A stretch of DNA of 64,000 bases, taken from contig NZ_CP163443.1 of assembly GCF_041053055.1 (NCBI RefSeq), forward strand, positions 8,043,001 to 8,107,000. The letters are read 5' to 3'. The position numbers and the translations under genes are program-made. Under the pieces are notes generated by a model that worked only from the letters and a program-made list of their open reading frames with translations, made no database searches and had not been told where the DNA came from. This DNA is from Streptomyces sp. R41 (GTDB lineage Bacteria; Actinomycetota; Actinomycetes; Streptomycetales; Streptomycetaceae). Of the stretch, positions 48,100 through 56,899 are shown piece by piece. Position 1 is the stretch's first letter. Every line of letters begins with the position of its first letter.

Positions 48100-50476
48100 C
48101 CCGCTCCAGCAGCACCACGGGCCACGGCTCGAAAAGCTCCTCCACGCGCGCGTGCCCCGTGAACTCCCTTCCTGGGGTGAGCACATCGGCCCAGTGCCCC
48201 TCGGGGAGCGCGAGCCGGGTGTCGCGCCAGCCCCCGGAGTCGGCCAGCCGCAGCGACATCCGTGTGACGGCCGTGATCACCTCTCCGGAGCGCACGAACG
48301 CCACGCAGTGCCCGGCGCCCGGACCGTCCGCCACCAGCGGGACGTACGTCGCCGAGTCACCGAAGAGGGCGGGGCGCCGCCCGCGCAGCCGCAGTGCGGC
48401 CGTCGTCAGAGCGGCCTTCTCCGAGGGCCGCTCCTGCGGCGCGAACGGCTGCCGGTTGTCCGGGTCGACCAGCGCCAGGTACTCGCCCTCGGTGCCTTGG
48501 TAGACGTCCGGGACCCCGGGCATCGTCAGATGGACCAGAGCGGCCCCCAGGACGTTCGCCCGCACATGCGGTGCCAGAGAGGCCCGGAAGTCGGCCACGA
48601 GCCGCCCAGGCGCCCCGCACGGCCCCTCCGCGACGAACGCCGTGACCGTGTCCTCGTACGCGGGATCCTGCTCCGTCCAGGCGGTGTGCAGTCCGGCCTC
48701 CCGGACGTGCTTCAACAGGGCTCCCTGGACGCGCTCTTCGGAGGCCGGGCCCAGTCCGAACGCCGTCTGCCACGCGGCCCACGCCAGCTGCGGGTCGGGC
48801 ACACCCGTGCCGTCCCGGGTCACCTCCGCCAGGACGTCGGCCCACCGTTCGGGGCACTGGGTGAGCACCGAGAGGGCCGCGCGTACGTCGGCGCTGCGTT
48901 TCGTGTCGTGCGTCGACAGGGCGGTACCGGTGACCGGCCAGTCGCGCTGCACGCGCGCGCAGTAGGCGTGGAAGTCCTCCGGGGACACGGCCGGAGCGCC
49001 CGGGTCGCCGCCCACCTCGTTCGCGGACAGGAGGGGCACATAGCGGTAGAACGCCGTGTCCTCCACGGACTTGGCCCGCAACGCGGACGAGGTCTGCGCG
49101 AACCGGGCCCGGAACTCCGTGTGCCCGGGCCCGTCACCGGCCCGCCCGGTCACCAGATCCCGTACGACGTCCACGGCATGCGCCTCCTCGGGCACCGTGA
49201 AGGCCGCCCGCGCCTCGTCTGCTGCCTCCTCGGTCACCACCAGGGAGGCGTCCGTGGAGGGGTAGGGCCGGTACACCTCGAGGCGTACCAGGAGTTCCCG
49301 CAGCGCGGTGCCCAGGGCCCAGGGGGCGTGATCGCGCAATGCCGGGTCAGGGGACGCGGCGCACACACCGCTCACCACGCGCGTGAGGCGGTCGATCTCC
49401 GTGGCCAGCTCGTGCGTGACCACCTTGTACGCAGCCCTGCGCACCGTCGACTCCCAGTGGCCGCCCCGGTCGGCCTGAGGGGCCGCGAACCGCCGGTACT
49501 GGCCGAGGAGTTCGCCCGCACCCGCCGGGTCCGTGAAGAGGCCGTCCACGTGCCGCAGCGCGTCGTAGCCGGTGGTGCCGGCGACGGGCCACGCGGCCGG
49601 GAGCGGCTCGCCGTCCGCGAGGATCTTCTCGACCACCGTCCAGCTGCCTCCGGTCGCCTCGTGCAGACGGCGCAGATACGCGTCCGGGTCCGCGAGACCG
49701 TCCGGGTGGTCGATGCGCAGCCCCTCCACCACGCCGTCGTCGAGCAGCTGCAAGATCTTCGCGTGGGTCGCCGTGAACACCTCCGGGTCCTCGACGCGCA
49801 CGCCGATGAGCTCCGAGATGCTGAAGAAGCGGCGGTAGTTGAGCTCCGTACGGGCCAGCCGCCACCACACCGGGCGATACCACTGCGCGTCGAGGAGCCG
49901 CGGCAGCGGCAGCCTCTCGGTGCCTTCGCGCAGCGGGAACACGTGGTCGTAGTAGCGCAGTACGTCGCCGTCGACCTTCAGGTGGTCGATCTCCGTGCCG
50001 AGCCGGCCCCCGAGCACCGGCAGCAGGAGTTGACCGCCCTGGCCGTCCCAGTCGATGTCGAACCAGCGCGCGTACGGCGACTCGGGGCCCTCGCGCAGCA
50101 CCTCCCACAGGGGGCGGTTGTGGCGCGGAACCATGGCCATGTGGTTCGGCACGATGTCCACGACGAGGCCCAGGCCGTGCTCCCGCGCGGTGCGCGCCAG
50201 GGAGCGCAGCCCCTCCTCGCCGCCCAGTTCGGCCCGCACGCGCGCGTGGTCCACCACGTCGTAGCCGTGCGTCGAGCCCGGGACGGCCTCCAGCACGGGC
50301 GAGAGGTGCAGATGCGAGACGCCGAGCGAGGCCAGATACGGCACGGCCGCCTCGGCTGCCCCGAACGGGAACTCCGGCTGCAGCTGCAGCCGGTACGTGG
50401 CGGTCGGCACGGCGGGAACCACCGCGCCGGAGACCATCGAGTCCGGAATCACGGGGTCGGGACGCTCAGGTGTCAT
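48059..50476 (-). CDS. treY: Maltooligosyl trehalose synthase TreY
   Basis: An 805-residue cytosolic GH13 enzyme that rearranges the reducing-end alpha-1,4 bond of maltodextrins to alpha-1,1, giving maltooligosyl-trehalose for TreZ. Characteristic segments: ATYRLQLQPEFPFGAAEAAV at the start, VVDIVPNHMAM, the nucleophile region GLRIDHPDGLADP, the acid region WTVVEKILADGEPLP, TGTALSTHDTKRSADVRA and MPGVPDVYQGTE. Length is normal for TreY. It is separated from treZ and treX by other genes. The P450 gene overlaps its 3' end by 41 bases. Confidence 0.97.
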   Translation of the reverse strand: MTPERPDPVIPDSMVSGAVVPAVPTATYRLQLQPEFPFGAAEAAVPYLASLGVSHLHLSPVLEAVPGSTHGYDVVDHARVRAELGGEEGLRSLARTAREHGLGLVVDIVPNHMAMVPRHNRPLWEVLREGPESPYARWFDIDWDGQGGQLLLPVLGGRLGTEIDHLKVDGDVLRYYDHVFPLREGTERLPLPRLLDAQWYRPVWWRLARTELNYRRFFSISELIGVRVEDPEVFTATHAKILQLLDDGVVEGLRIDHPDGLADPDAYLRRLHEATGGSWTVVEKILADGEPLPAAWPVAGTTGYDALRHVDGLFTDPAGAGELLGQYRRFAAPQADRGGHWESTVRRAAYKVVTHELATEIDRLTRVVSGVCAASPDPALRDHAPWALGTALRELLVRLEVYRPYPSTDASLVVTEEAADEARAAFTVPEEAHAVDVVRDLVTGRAGDGPGHTEFRARFAQTSSALRAKSVEDTAFYRYVPLLSANEVGGDPGAPAVSPEDFHAYCARVQRDWPVTGTALSTHDTKRSADVRAALSVLTQCPERWADVLAEVTRDGTGVPDPQLAWAAWQTAFGLGPASEERVQGALLKHVREAGLHTAWTEQDPAYEDTVTAFVAEGPCGAPGRLVADFRASLAPHVRANVLGAALVHLTMPGVPDVYQGTEGEYLALVDPDNRQPFAPQERPSEKAALTTAALRLRGRRPALFGDSATYVPLVADGPGAGHCVAFVRSGEVITAVTRMSLRLADSGGWRDTRLALPEGHWADVLTPGREFTGHARVEELFEPWPVVLLERVSAGAPAGSGESG

Positions 50477-50557
50477 GCGAACCTACGTACCCGCCCCGCC
50501 GCCTTTCGTGTCATCGACGCATGCATATGGGCACGCACGCGTGGCTAGCGTCGAACG

Positions 50558-52297
50558 ATGGGGAACACGGGGCGCGGTGGCACACGAGGCACACACCGCA
50601 CGGACGGCACGACGCCGGAGCCGCACGCCGACGCGAAGGACGCGCCGGCCCCGACCGGCTGCGTGAACCGCACGCAGGGGGCGCGTCGCGATACGAACGG
50701 GATGCAGAACGAGCCTTTCGCCACCGACGGCTCGACGGATGCGCTTCTCGCCACCGACGGCATTACGGCTGCGCTTCTCGGCGTGGACAGGACCCTGGAC
50801 GAGCCTCTCGGCGCGGACGGTACGACGGTCCCGCTCCTTGGCCCGGACGGTACGACGGCCCCGCTCCTCGGCACGGACGGCACAACGACCATGCCCCTCG
50901 GGCCGGACGGCACGACCGACACGCCTGACGGGCCGGACGGCACGACCGACACGTCTCACGGTGTGAACAGCACGCTCGGTACCTATCGCCGCGTCGTCGC
51001 TCTGACCGGTGCGGCGCTCCCCGTCGTGTCCTTCCTCGGTCGGCTGCCCACCGCCACCATCCAGTTCGGCAGTGTGCTGCTCGTCGCGCGGACGAGTGGC
51101 TCGCTGGGGACCGCGGGGCTGGTCGGTGGCGCGCTCGCCGTCGGGCAGGTGGCTTGCGGTCCGCTCGTGGGCCGCCTCGCGGACCGGCGCGGACAGCGCA
51201 CCGTCGTCCTCGTGTGCTCCCTCGCCAACGCCCTCGCGATCGCCGCACTGGTGACGGGCGCGCTCACGCACCTGACTCCGGGGCCCCTCGCCCTGCTCGG
51301 CGCCCTGGCCGGAGCGAGCGTGCCGCTCATCGGCCCGCTGGCCCGTGTCCGTGTGGTCGCGCTGGCCCGCGGCAACGGCGCGGACGACCGTACGGTGGCC
51401 GCCGCGCTGTCCTTCGAGAGCACGCTGGACGAGATCTCCTTCGTGCTGGGCCCCGCCCTGGTGGGCGTCGCGGCGGTGCTGGCTCACCCGGCGTACGCGC
51501 TGGGCGCGGCGGGGCTCCTGGTGGCCGTGTGCGGAACGGGTTTCGCCCTGCATCCGACGGCCACGGCGGTACACCCGACGGTCACCGCGATGCGCCGGGC
51601 GCGGAACCCGGCGTGGGCGGTGGCCGCGCGCCCCCGCATGCCCCGCTCCGTCCACGCTCTGCGCGCGGCCCTCGCCCTCCAGGGCGCCATGTTCGGCGCC
51701 TGCCAGGCCGGCATCACCGCGCTGACCGAGCGCCTCGGGCAGGAGGACCAGGCCGGACTCGTGTACGCCGCCATGGGGGTCATGAGCGCCGTGGCGGGGC
51801 TGTCGATGGCCGCCGTGCCCGCCCGTCTCGGGCTCAGGGCCCGCTGGAGAGCGGCCACCGCGGGAGCCCTCCTGCTGTCCCTGCCCCTGCTCTGGACGGA
51901 GAGCCTGTGGGGCCTGTACGCCGTCGTCACCGTCCTCGGTGTCGCGTACGCCCCGCACCTGATCACCGTCTTCGGGCTCACCGAGCGTGCTGTGCCGCCG
52001 GCACGGCTGGCCGAGGCGATGGCCGTCGCGACGAGCGCGATCGTCGGTGGCCAGGCCCTCGCCGTGGCCGTCACCGGGCGCCTGGCGGAGTCCTACGGCC
52101 CCACCGCGGCGTTCGCGGTCGGAAGCGCGGTCGCCGCGCTCGCCTGCGCCATCGCGCTGACGGCGCGCCCGACGACGTACACCGAAACCGAAAACGACCC
52201 GCACGCACGCGTGCACCCGGAAGACGAGCCCCACGCACGCGTGCACCCCAAAAACGAGCCCCACGCACGCGTGCCCCAGAAGAACACGCCCGCCTAG
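50558..52297 (+). CDS. MFS transporter with repetitive N- and C-terminal extensions
   Basis: A 579-residue protein whose core (about 145-545) is a 12-span major-facilitator permease (GRLADRRGQRTVVLV resembles the loop 2-3 motif). The first ~140 residues are atypical: eight 10-residue units of the form GPDGTTAPLL, probably disordered and cytoplasmic. The C-terminus adds three 10-residue units (ENDPHARVHP-like). The extra segments are absent from ordinary MFS proteins; a start closer to GTG 50964 would remove the N-terminal part. ATG 50558 has a weak ribosome site. It ends four bases into the convergent treX stop. The substrate is unknown. Confidence 0.82.
   Translation: MGNTGRGGTRGTHRTDGTTPEPHADAKDAPAPTGCVNRTQGARRDTNGMQNEPFATDGSTDALLATDGITAALLGVDRTLDEPLGADGTTVPLLGPDGTTAPLLGTDGTTTMPLGPDGTTDTPDGPDGTTDTSHGVNSTLGTYRRVVALTGAALPVVSFLGRLPTATIQFGSVLLVARTSGSLGTAGLVGGALAVGQVACGPLVGRLADRRGQRTVVLVCSLANALAIAALVTGALTHLTPGPLALLGALAGASVPLIGPLARVRVVALARGNGADDRTVAAALSFESTLDEISFVLGPALVGVAAVLAHPAYALGAAGLLVAVCGTGFALHPTATAVHPTVTAMRRARNPAWAVAARPRMPRSVHALRAALALQGAMFGACQAGITALTERLGQEDQAGLVYAAMGVMSAVAGLSMAAVPARLGLRARWRAATAGALLLSLPLLWTESLWGLYAVVTVLGVAYAPHLITVFGLTERAVPPARLAEAMAVATSAIVGGQALAVAVTGRLAESYGPTAAFAVGSAVAALACAIALTARPTTYTETENDPHARVHPEDEPHARVHPKNEPHARVPQKNTPA
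50720..50959 (+). repeat. Eight in-frame 30-bp tandem repeats (MFS N-terminus)
   Basis: Units encode ATDGSTDALL, ATDGITAALL, GVDRTLDEPL, GADGTTVPLL, GPDGTTAPLL, GTDGTTTMPL, GPDGTTDTPD and GPDGTTDTSH. They preserve the frame of the transporter gene. Confidence 0.9.
52190..52279 (+). repeat. Three in-frame 30-bp tandem repeats (MFS C-terminus)
   Basis: Units encode ENDPHARVHP, EDEPHARVHP and KNEPHARVPQ immediately before the stop. They are a different sequence from the N-terminal repeat of the same gene but the same period. Confidence 0.9.
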
Positions 52298-54402
52298 GCA
52301 GGCCGCTGCAACACCGTCAGGCTCCGGTCGATCAGCGTCAGCCGGTCCCCGGCTTCGACCTTGGCGCCCGTCCCCGGCGCCACCCCCTCCGGGCGGGCCG
52401 TGTCGACGACGACCTGCCACTGCCGCCCGTGGTTGACCGGCACCACGAATTCCAGCGCCTTCGGCGAGGCGTTGAAGAGCAGCAGGAAGGAGTCGTCGGC
52501 GATGCGTTCCCCGCGCGGGCCCGGCTCGGAGATCGCGTTGCCGTTGAGGAAGACGGACAGCGCCCGCGCCTGCGCGGAGCCCCAGTCGCGCTGGGTCATC
52601 TCCTCGCCCTCCGGGGTGAACCACGCGATGTCGGACAGCTCGTCGTGCGTGCCCTGCACGGGCCGCCCGTGGAAGAAGCGGCGCCGCCGGAAGACGGGAT
52701 GGTCGCGCCGCAGCCACACCATCGCGCGCGTGAAGTCCAGCAGCTCGTCGCCGTCCTCCGGCCAGGACACCCAGGCCAGCTCGCTGTCCTGGCAGTACGC
52801 GTTGTTGTTGCCGCCCTGGGTGCGCGCGAACTCGTCGCCGTGGCTGAGCATCGGCACGCCCTGGGAGAGCATCAGCGTCGCGATGAAGTTGCGCATCTGC
52901 CGGGCCCGCAGGGCAAGGACGGCCTCGTCGTCGGTGTCGCCCTCGGCGCCGCAGTTCCAGGACCGGTTGTGGCTCTCGCCGTCGCGGTTGTCCTCGCCGT
53001 TGGCCTCGTTGTGCTTGTTGTTGTACGAGACGAGGTCGTGCAGCGTGAAGCCGTCGTGGCAGGTCACGAAGTTGATGGAGGCGAGAGGTCGGCGGCCGTC
53101 GTCCTGGTAGAGGTCGGAGGAGCCGGTCAGCCGGGACGCGAACTCCGCCAGGGTGCGCGGCTCACCGCGCCACAGGTCCCGTACGGTGTCGCGGTACTTG
53201 CCGTTCCACTCGGTCCACAGCGGCGGGAAGTTGCCCACCTGGTAGCCGCCCTCGCCGACGTCCCACGGCTCGGCGATCAGCTTCACCTGGGAGACCACCG
53301 GGTCCTGCTGCACCAGGTCGAAGAACGACGACAGCCGGTCCACCTCGTGGAACTGCCTCGCCAGCGTGGCCGCGAGGTCGAAGCGGAACCCGTCGACGTG
53401 CATCTCTGTGACCCAGTAGCGCAGCGAGTCCATGATCAGCTGGAGGACGTGCGGGGAGCGCATCAGGAGGGAATTGCCGGTCCCCGTGGTGTCCATGTAG
53501 TAGCGGGGGTCGTCCGCCAGGCGGTAGTACGAGGCGTTGTCGAGGCCCCTGAAGGACAGCGTCGGGCCCAGGTGGTTGCCCTCGGCCGTGTGGTTGTAGA
53601 CCACGTCCAGGATGACCTCGATGCCGGCCTCGTGCAGCGCGCGGACCGCCGACTTGAACTCCAGGACCTGCTGGCCGCGATCGCCCCAGGAGGCGTACGC
53701 GTTGTGCGGGGCGAAGAAGCCGATCGTGTTGTAGCCCCAGTAGTTGCTGAGGCCCATGTCCACCAGACGGTGGTCGTTCACGAACTGGTGCACGGGCATC
53801 AGTTCCAGCGCGGTGATGCCCAGTTCCGTCAGATGTTCGATGATTGCCGGGTGTGCCAGCGCCGCGTATGTGCCGCGCAGCTCGTCGGGCAGCTCGGGAT
53901 GCTGCATCGTGAGGCCCTTCACATGGGCCTCGTAGAGCACCGTGTGGTGGTACTCGGTGCGCGGTCGCCGGTCGTCGCCCCAGTCGAAGTACGGGTTGAC
54001 CACGACCGACGACATGGTGTGCGGCGCCGAGTCCAGGTCGTTGCGCTTGTCGGGGGCTCCGAAGGGATAGCCGTACACCTCCTCGCCCCACTTCACCGAG
54101 CCGCTGATGGCGCGCGCGTACGGGTCGAGGAGCAGCTTCGCGGAGTTGGCGCGCTGCCCGCGCCCCGGCGCGTACGGTCCGTGCACACGGAAGCCGTACC
54201 GCTGCCCGGGCATGACCCCCGGCAGATACGCGTGCCGGACGAACGCGTCGGTTTCGCGCAGCTCCACGGCCGTTTCCGAGCCGTCGTCGTGCAGCAGACA
54301 CAGCTCGATACGGTCGGCGGCCTCCGAGAAGACCGCGAAGTTGGTACCGGCGCCGTCGTACGTGGCACCGAGTGGATATGCCTCTCCAGGCCAGACCTGC
54401 AT
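52294..54402 (-). CDS. treX: Glycogen debranching enzyme TreX/GlgX
   Basis: A 702-residue GH13 isoamylase-type enzyme that hydrolyses alpha-1,6 branches of glycogen. N-terminal CBM48-like domain (YPLGATYDGAGTNFAVFSEA), then the barrel with VILDVVYNHTAEGN, the nucleophile Asp in GFRFDLAATL, the acid Glu in LIAEPWDVG and Asp in FVTCHDGFTL. The segment NNKHNEANGEDNRDGE is typical of TreX/GlgX. It supplies linear maltodextrin to TreY and TreZ. ATG 54402 is at the expected position. The upstream intergenic region holds a palindrome at 54511-54527. Confidence 0.96.
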   Translation of the reverse strand: MQVWPGEAYPLGATYDGAGTNFAVFSEAADRIELCLLHDDGSETAVELRETDAFVRHAYLPGVMPGQRYGFRVHGPYAPGRGQRANSAKLLLDPYARAISGSVKWGEEVYGYPFGAPDKRNDLDSAPHTMSSVVVNPYFDWGDDRRPRTEYHHTVLYEAHVKGLTMQHPELPDELRGTYAALAHPAIIEHLTELGITALELMPVHQFVNDHRLVDMGLSNYWGYNTIGFFAPHNAYASWGDRGQQVLEFKSAVRALHEAGIEVILDVVYNHTAEGNHLGPTLSFRGLDNASYYRLADDPRYYMDTTGTGNSLLMRSPHVLQLIMDSLRYWVTEMHVDGFRFDLAATLARQFHEVDRLSSFFDLVQQDPVVSQVKLIAEPWDVGEGGYQVGNFPPLWTEWNGKYRDTVRDLWRGEPRTLAEFASRLTGSSDLYQDDGRRPLASINFVTCHDGFTLHDLVSYNNKHNEANGEDNRDGESHNRSWNCGAEGDTDDEAVLALRARQMRNFIATLMLSQGVPMLSHGDEFARTQGGNNNAYCQDSELAWVSWPEDGDELLDFTRAMVWLRRDHPVFRRRRFFHGRPVQGTHDELSDIAWFTPEGEEMTQRDWGSAQARALSVFLNGNAISEPGPRGERIADDSFLLLFNASPKALEFVVPVNHGRQWQVVVDTARPEGVAPGTGAKVEAGDRLTLIDRSLTVLQRPA

Positions 54403-54510
54403 GGATACGACTCTTCCAGTAGTGCCGTGCCCCTGGGGGCGACTCCGAGCCGAGTCTCCCCGAAAGTGATGGAACCTCCTATGACTTACGTCCCTCTTAC
54501 CCGATGACCA

Positions 54511-54527
54511 GGCATACGTCGTATGCC
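54511..54527. promoter_or_regulatory. Perfect 17-bp palindrome, possible operator
   Basis: GGCATACG-T-CGTATGCC: perfect 8-bp half-sites around one base. It lies in the divergent region between treX (start 54402, minus) and the amine oxidase gene (start 54581, plus), 53 bases before the latter. A dimeric repressor site is likely; the regulator is not in the immediate neighbourhood. Confidence 0.6.
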
Positions 54528-54580
54528 GAACCAGTGGGGCTCAAACGACTCCTGACGACATGGGGGGAGTAGGGGGAAAT

Positions 54581-55390
54581 GTGCGCAAGATAGTGCACCG
54601 CCATCTGGGCAAGGTGGTGGCAGGTGCGGCCATAGCGGTGGCCGGGACGGCCGTGATGGTCGGCATCACCCTGCCGGGCACGGCGGGGGCCGACGAATCG
54701 GGCGGGGGCCAGGGCGGCAACGGGACCTCGCAGCAGGCCGGGCAGCAGGGACAGTCGGACGTGCAGCCGGGTGTCGTCGAGGAGGCACCGGCCCAGGGCG
54801 ACAAGGGCAAGGGCCGCGACCCGCTGACCGACGACGAGATGAAGCGCGTCGAGCGGATCGCGCGGAACCAGCAGTCGTTCGCCGCCAGTGAGAACGTCGA
54901 GGGCAAGCGCGGTCCGCAGCGCATCAGCGTCGACCTCGCCGAACCCGAGACGAACGAACTGGACGACCCGAACGCGCCCCGGCGCGCGGATGTGTCGTTC
55001 TACGACTACAAGGACGACACGCTCGTCACCAAGACCGTCAATCTCGACACCGGGAAGGTCGAGAAGACGGGCACCCAGCACGACGTCCAGCCGCCCATCA
55101 GCCGCGACGAGATGATCGAGGCCGCCAAGCTGCTGATCGCCGACCCGCTCGGCGCGGGCCTGAAGGCGGACTTCAAGGACGCCACCGGCAAGGAACTGAC
55201 CTCGCCCGACCAGCTGATGCTCAACAGCATGGTCTACCGCGCGACGTCCGGCGCCCAGCCCGCCGTCCTCGACGCCTGCGGCGAGCACCGGTGCGTACGG
55301 CTCTTCCCGAAGGTCAAGAACGGGCCCTGGATCGACAGCCGTGACCTGGTGATCGACCTGAGCGCCCGCAAGGTCGGCAAGCTCGGCTGA
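54581..55390 (+). CDS. Secreted protein resembling the N-terminal domains of copper amine oxidase
   Basis: A 269-residue exported protein. The signal region is RKIVHRHLG then KVVAGAAIAVAGTAVMVGI, cut near GTAGA-DES. After a Gly/Gln-rich linker it contains two small alpha-beta domains (about 90-170, starting LTDDEMKRVERIARN, and about 175-269) that look like the N2/N3 domains preceding the catalytic domain in copper amine oxidases. No catalytic residues are present. GTG 54581 (AGGGGGA just upstream) is favoured over ATG 54560. The gene 56 bases downstream carries the matching catalytic domain, so the two probably form one split enzyme. Confidence 0.75.
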   Translation: MRKIVHRHLGKVVAGAAIAVAGTAVMVGITLPGTAGADESGGGQGGNGTSQQAGQQGQSDVQPGVVEEAPAQGDKGKGRDPLTDDEMKRVERIARNQQSFAASENVEGKRGPQRISVDLAEPETNELDDPNAPRRADVSFYDYKDDTLVTKTVNLDTGKVEKTGTQHDVQPPISRDEMIEAAKLLIADPLGAGLKADFKDATGKELTSPDQLMLNSMVYRATSGAQPAVLDACGEHRCVRLFPKVKNGPWIDSRDLVIDLSARKVGKLG

Positions 55391-55446
55391 GCGCCGTCTT
55401 CTCTCACCTCCCACCTTCACTGCTTTCCGCAAGGAGTCACTTCTTC

Positions 55447-56784
55447 ATGCGCGTCAACAGAAACAGCCGTGCCCGCAGCCGGACGGCGGTGGGCCTTTCG
55501 GTGCTCGCCCTCGCCGCCGGTGCGACGACGGCAGCGGGACCGGCCGTCGCCCAGCCCAAGGCCGCTGCCCACCCCAAGGCCGCCTCCGCGGCGGCCGCCG
55601 ACTGCAGCGCGGCGTACAAGATCGAGCAGAAGCTCTCCACCGGCACCACCTGGCGGATGTGCTGGCACTACGAGAGCGAGGCCGGGCTCGTCCTGGAGAA
55701 CATCTCGTACCAGCCCCCCGGCGAGGCCCACCCGATCAAGGTCCTCAGCAGCGCGAAGCTCGCCCAGATCGACGTCCCCTACGACGACGGCTCGGTCGAG
55801 TACAGCGACCTCACGGGCGCCGGCTTCGGACAGGGCCTGATGGACATGGCGCCCGGCGAGTGCCCCGGCGGCACCATCAAGACGGTGAAGGTCCCCGAGG
55901 CCTGGGACCCGCAGCACGCCAACGTCAAGGGCCTGTGCACCACGACCCGTTCGCGTGGCCACGCCTACCGCATGCAGTCCGACTCGGGGAACAAGGTGTT
56001 CCAGAAGCAGGGCAAGGACCTGCTGATCTACACCGTCAACAAGGTCGGCTGGTACGAGTACATCACCGAGTGGCGCTTCCAGGACGACGGCACCCTCAAC
56101 ATGAACATCGGCGCCACCGGCAGCCTCTCGCCCGGTGACTACGACGCGGGCGACGGCCGCGGCTGGCCGCTCGGCAAGGGCGCCAAGGCCTACGCCACCA
56201 GCCACAGCCACAACGTCTTCTGGCGGCTCAACTTCGGCCTCGACGGCTCCTCCAAGGCCAAGGTCGAGCAGTACGACTCCGTGGTCAGCCCGCCCGCCCA
56301 CGGCGCCGAGGCGCCGAGCAACAAGACCACGCGCACGAAGATCACCAAGGAACTCACGGGCGACGCCAAGAACATGCGCTGGTGGCGCGTCGTCAGCAAC
56401 ACCGGCAAGAACAAGGACGAGCACGCCCGCTCGTACGAGATCGTCCCGGGCGCGACCACCAAGTACCTCGGCCGCACCTTCACCAAGCACGACATCTACT
56501 TCACCGAGTACAACAAGTGCGAGCAGTTCGCCAGCGACAACCTGCGCAACTGCGGCGCCGGACACGGTAAGTCCGTCGACAAGTGGATCGACGGACAGAC
56601 GCTCACCCACCCTGTGGTCTGGGTCAACGTGGGCTTCCACCACATCGCGCGCGACGAGGACCAGCAGCCCATGCCGGTCCACTGGCAGGGGTTCTCGATC
56701 GCCCCGCGCGACGTCACCGCTATGAATCCGCTCACTCCGCCGGAGCTCGCGGACCAGAACGGCCATGTGGAAGAAGGTCGTTGA
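55447..56784 (+). CDS. Copper amine oxidase catalytic-domain protein
   Basis: A 445-residue exported protein (signal about 1-36, cut near AVA-QPK). It corresponds to the C-terminal beta-sandwich of copper amine oxidases: the quinone-forming Tyr203 in GWYEYITEWRF, Cu ligands His253 and His255 in SHSHNVFWRLN, third ligand likely His399 in FHHIARDEDQQPMP, and a catalytic-base candidate Asp121 in DLTGAGFGQG. The residue before Tyr203 is Trp instead of the usual Asn, so TPQ cofactor orientation may differ. Domains N2/N3 are missing here and appear in the preceding gene. It would oxidise primary amines outside the cell, releasing H2O2. Confidence 0.85.
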   Translation: MRVNRNSRARSRTAVGLSVLALAAGATTAAGPAVAQPKAAAHPKAASAAAADCSAAYKIEQKLSTGTTWRMCWHYESEAGLVLENISYQPPGEAHPIKVLSSAKLAQIDVPYDDGSVEYSDLTGAGFGQGLMDMAPGECPGGTIKTVKVPEAWDPQHANVKGLCTTTRSRGHAYRMQSDSGNKVFQKQGKDLLIYTVNKVGWYEYITEWRFQDDGTLNMNIGATGSLSPGDYDAGDGRGWPLGKGAKAYATSHSHNVFWRLNFGLDGSSKAKVEQYDSVVSPPAHGAEAPSNKTTRTKITKELTGDAKNMRWWRVVSNTGKNKDEHARSYEIVPGATTKYLGRTFTKHDIYFTEYNKCEQFASDNLRNCGAGHGKSVDKWIDGQTLTHPVVWVNVGFHHIARDEDQQPMPVHWQGFSIAPRDVTAMNPLTPPELADQNGHVEEGR

Positions 56785-56899
56785 GAAACGACCCTGTCCA
56801 TCGGGCTGCATCGCCGACCGCTCCCGGAGTACCCTTCCTTGATCGTTGATAGGGGTCTGGCCCCTGGGGTGGCTCGGGGGAGCGGAAGGCGGTGCGCGG

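Noticed and set aside
51154..54507. Plus-strand frame of more than 1,100 codons over the MFS and treX genes
   Set aside because: Antisense/alternate-frame shadow of two well-supported genes; composition is Arg/Gly/Val-rich without domains.
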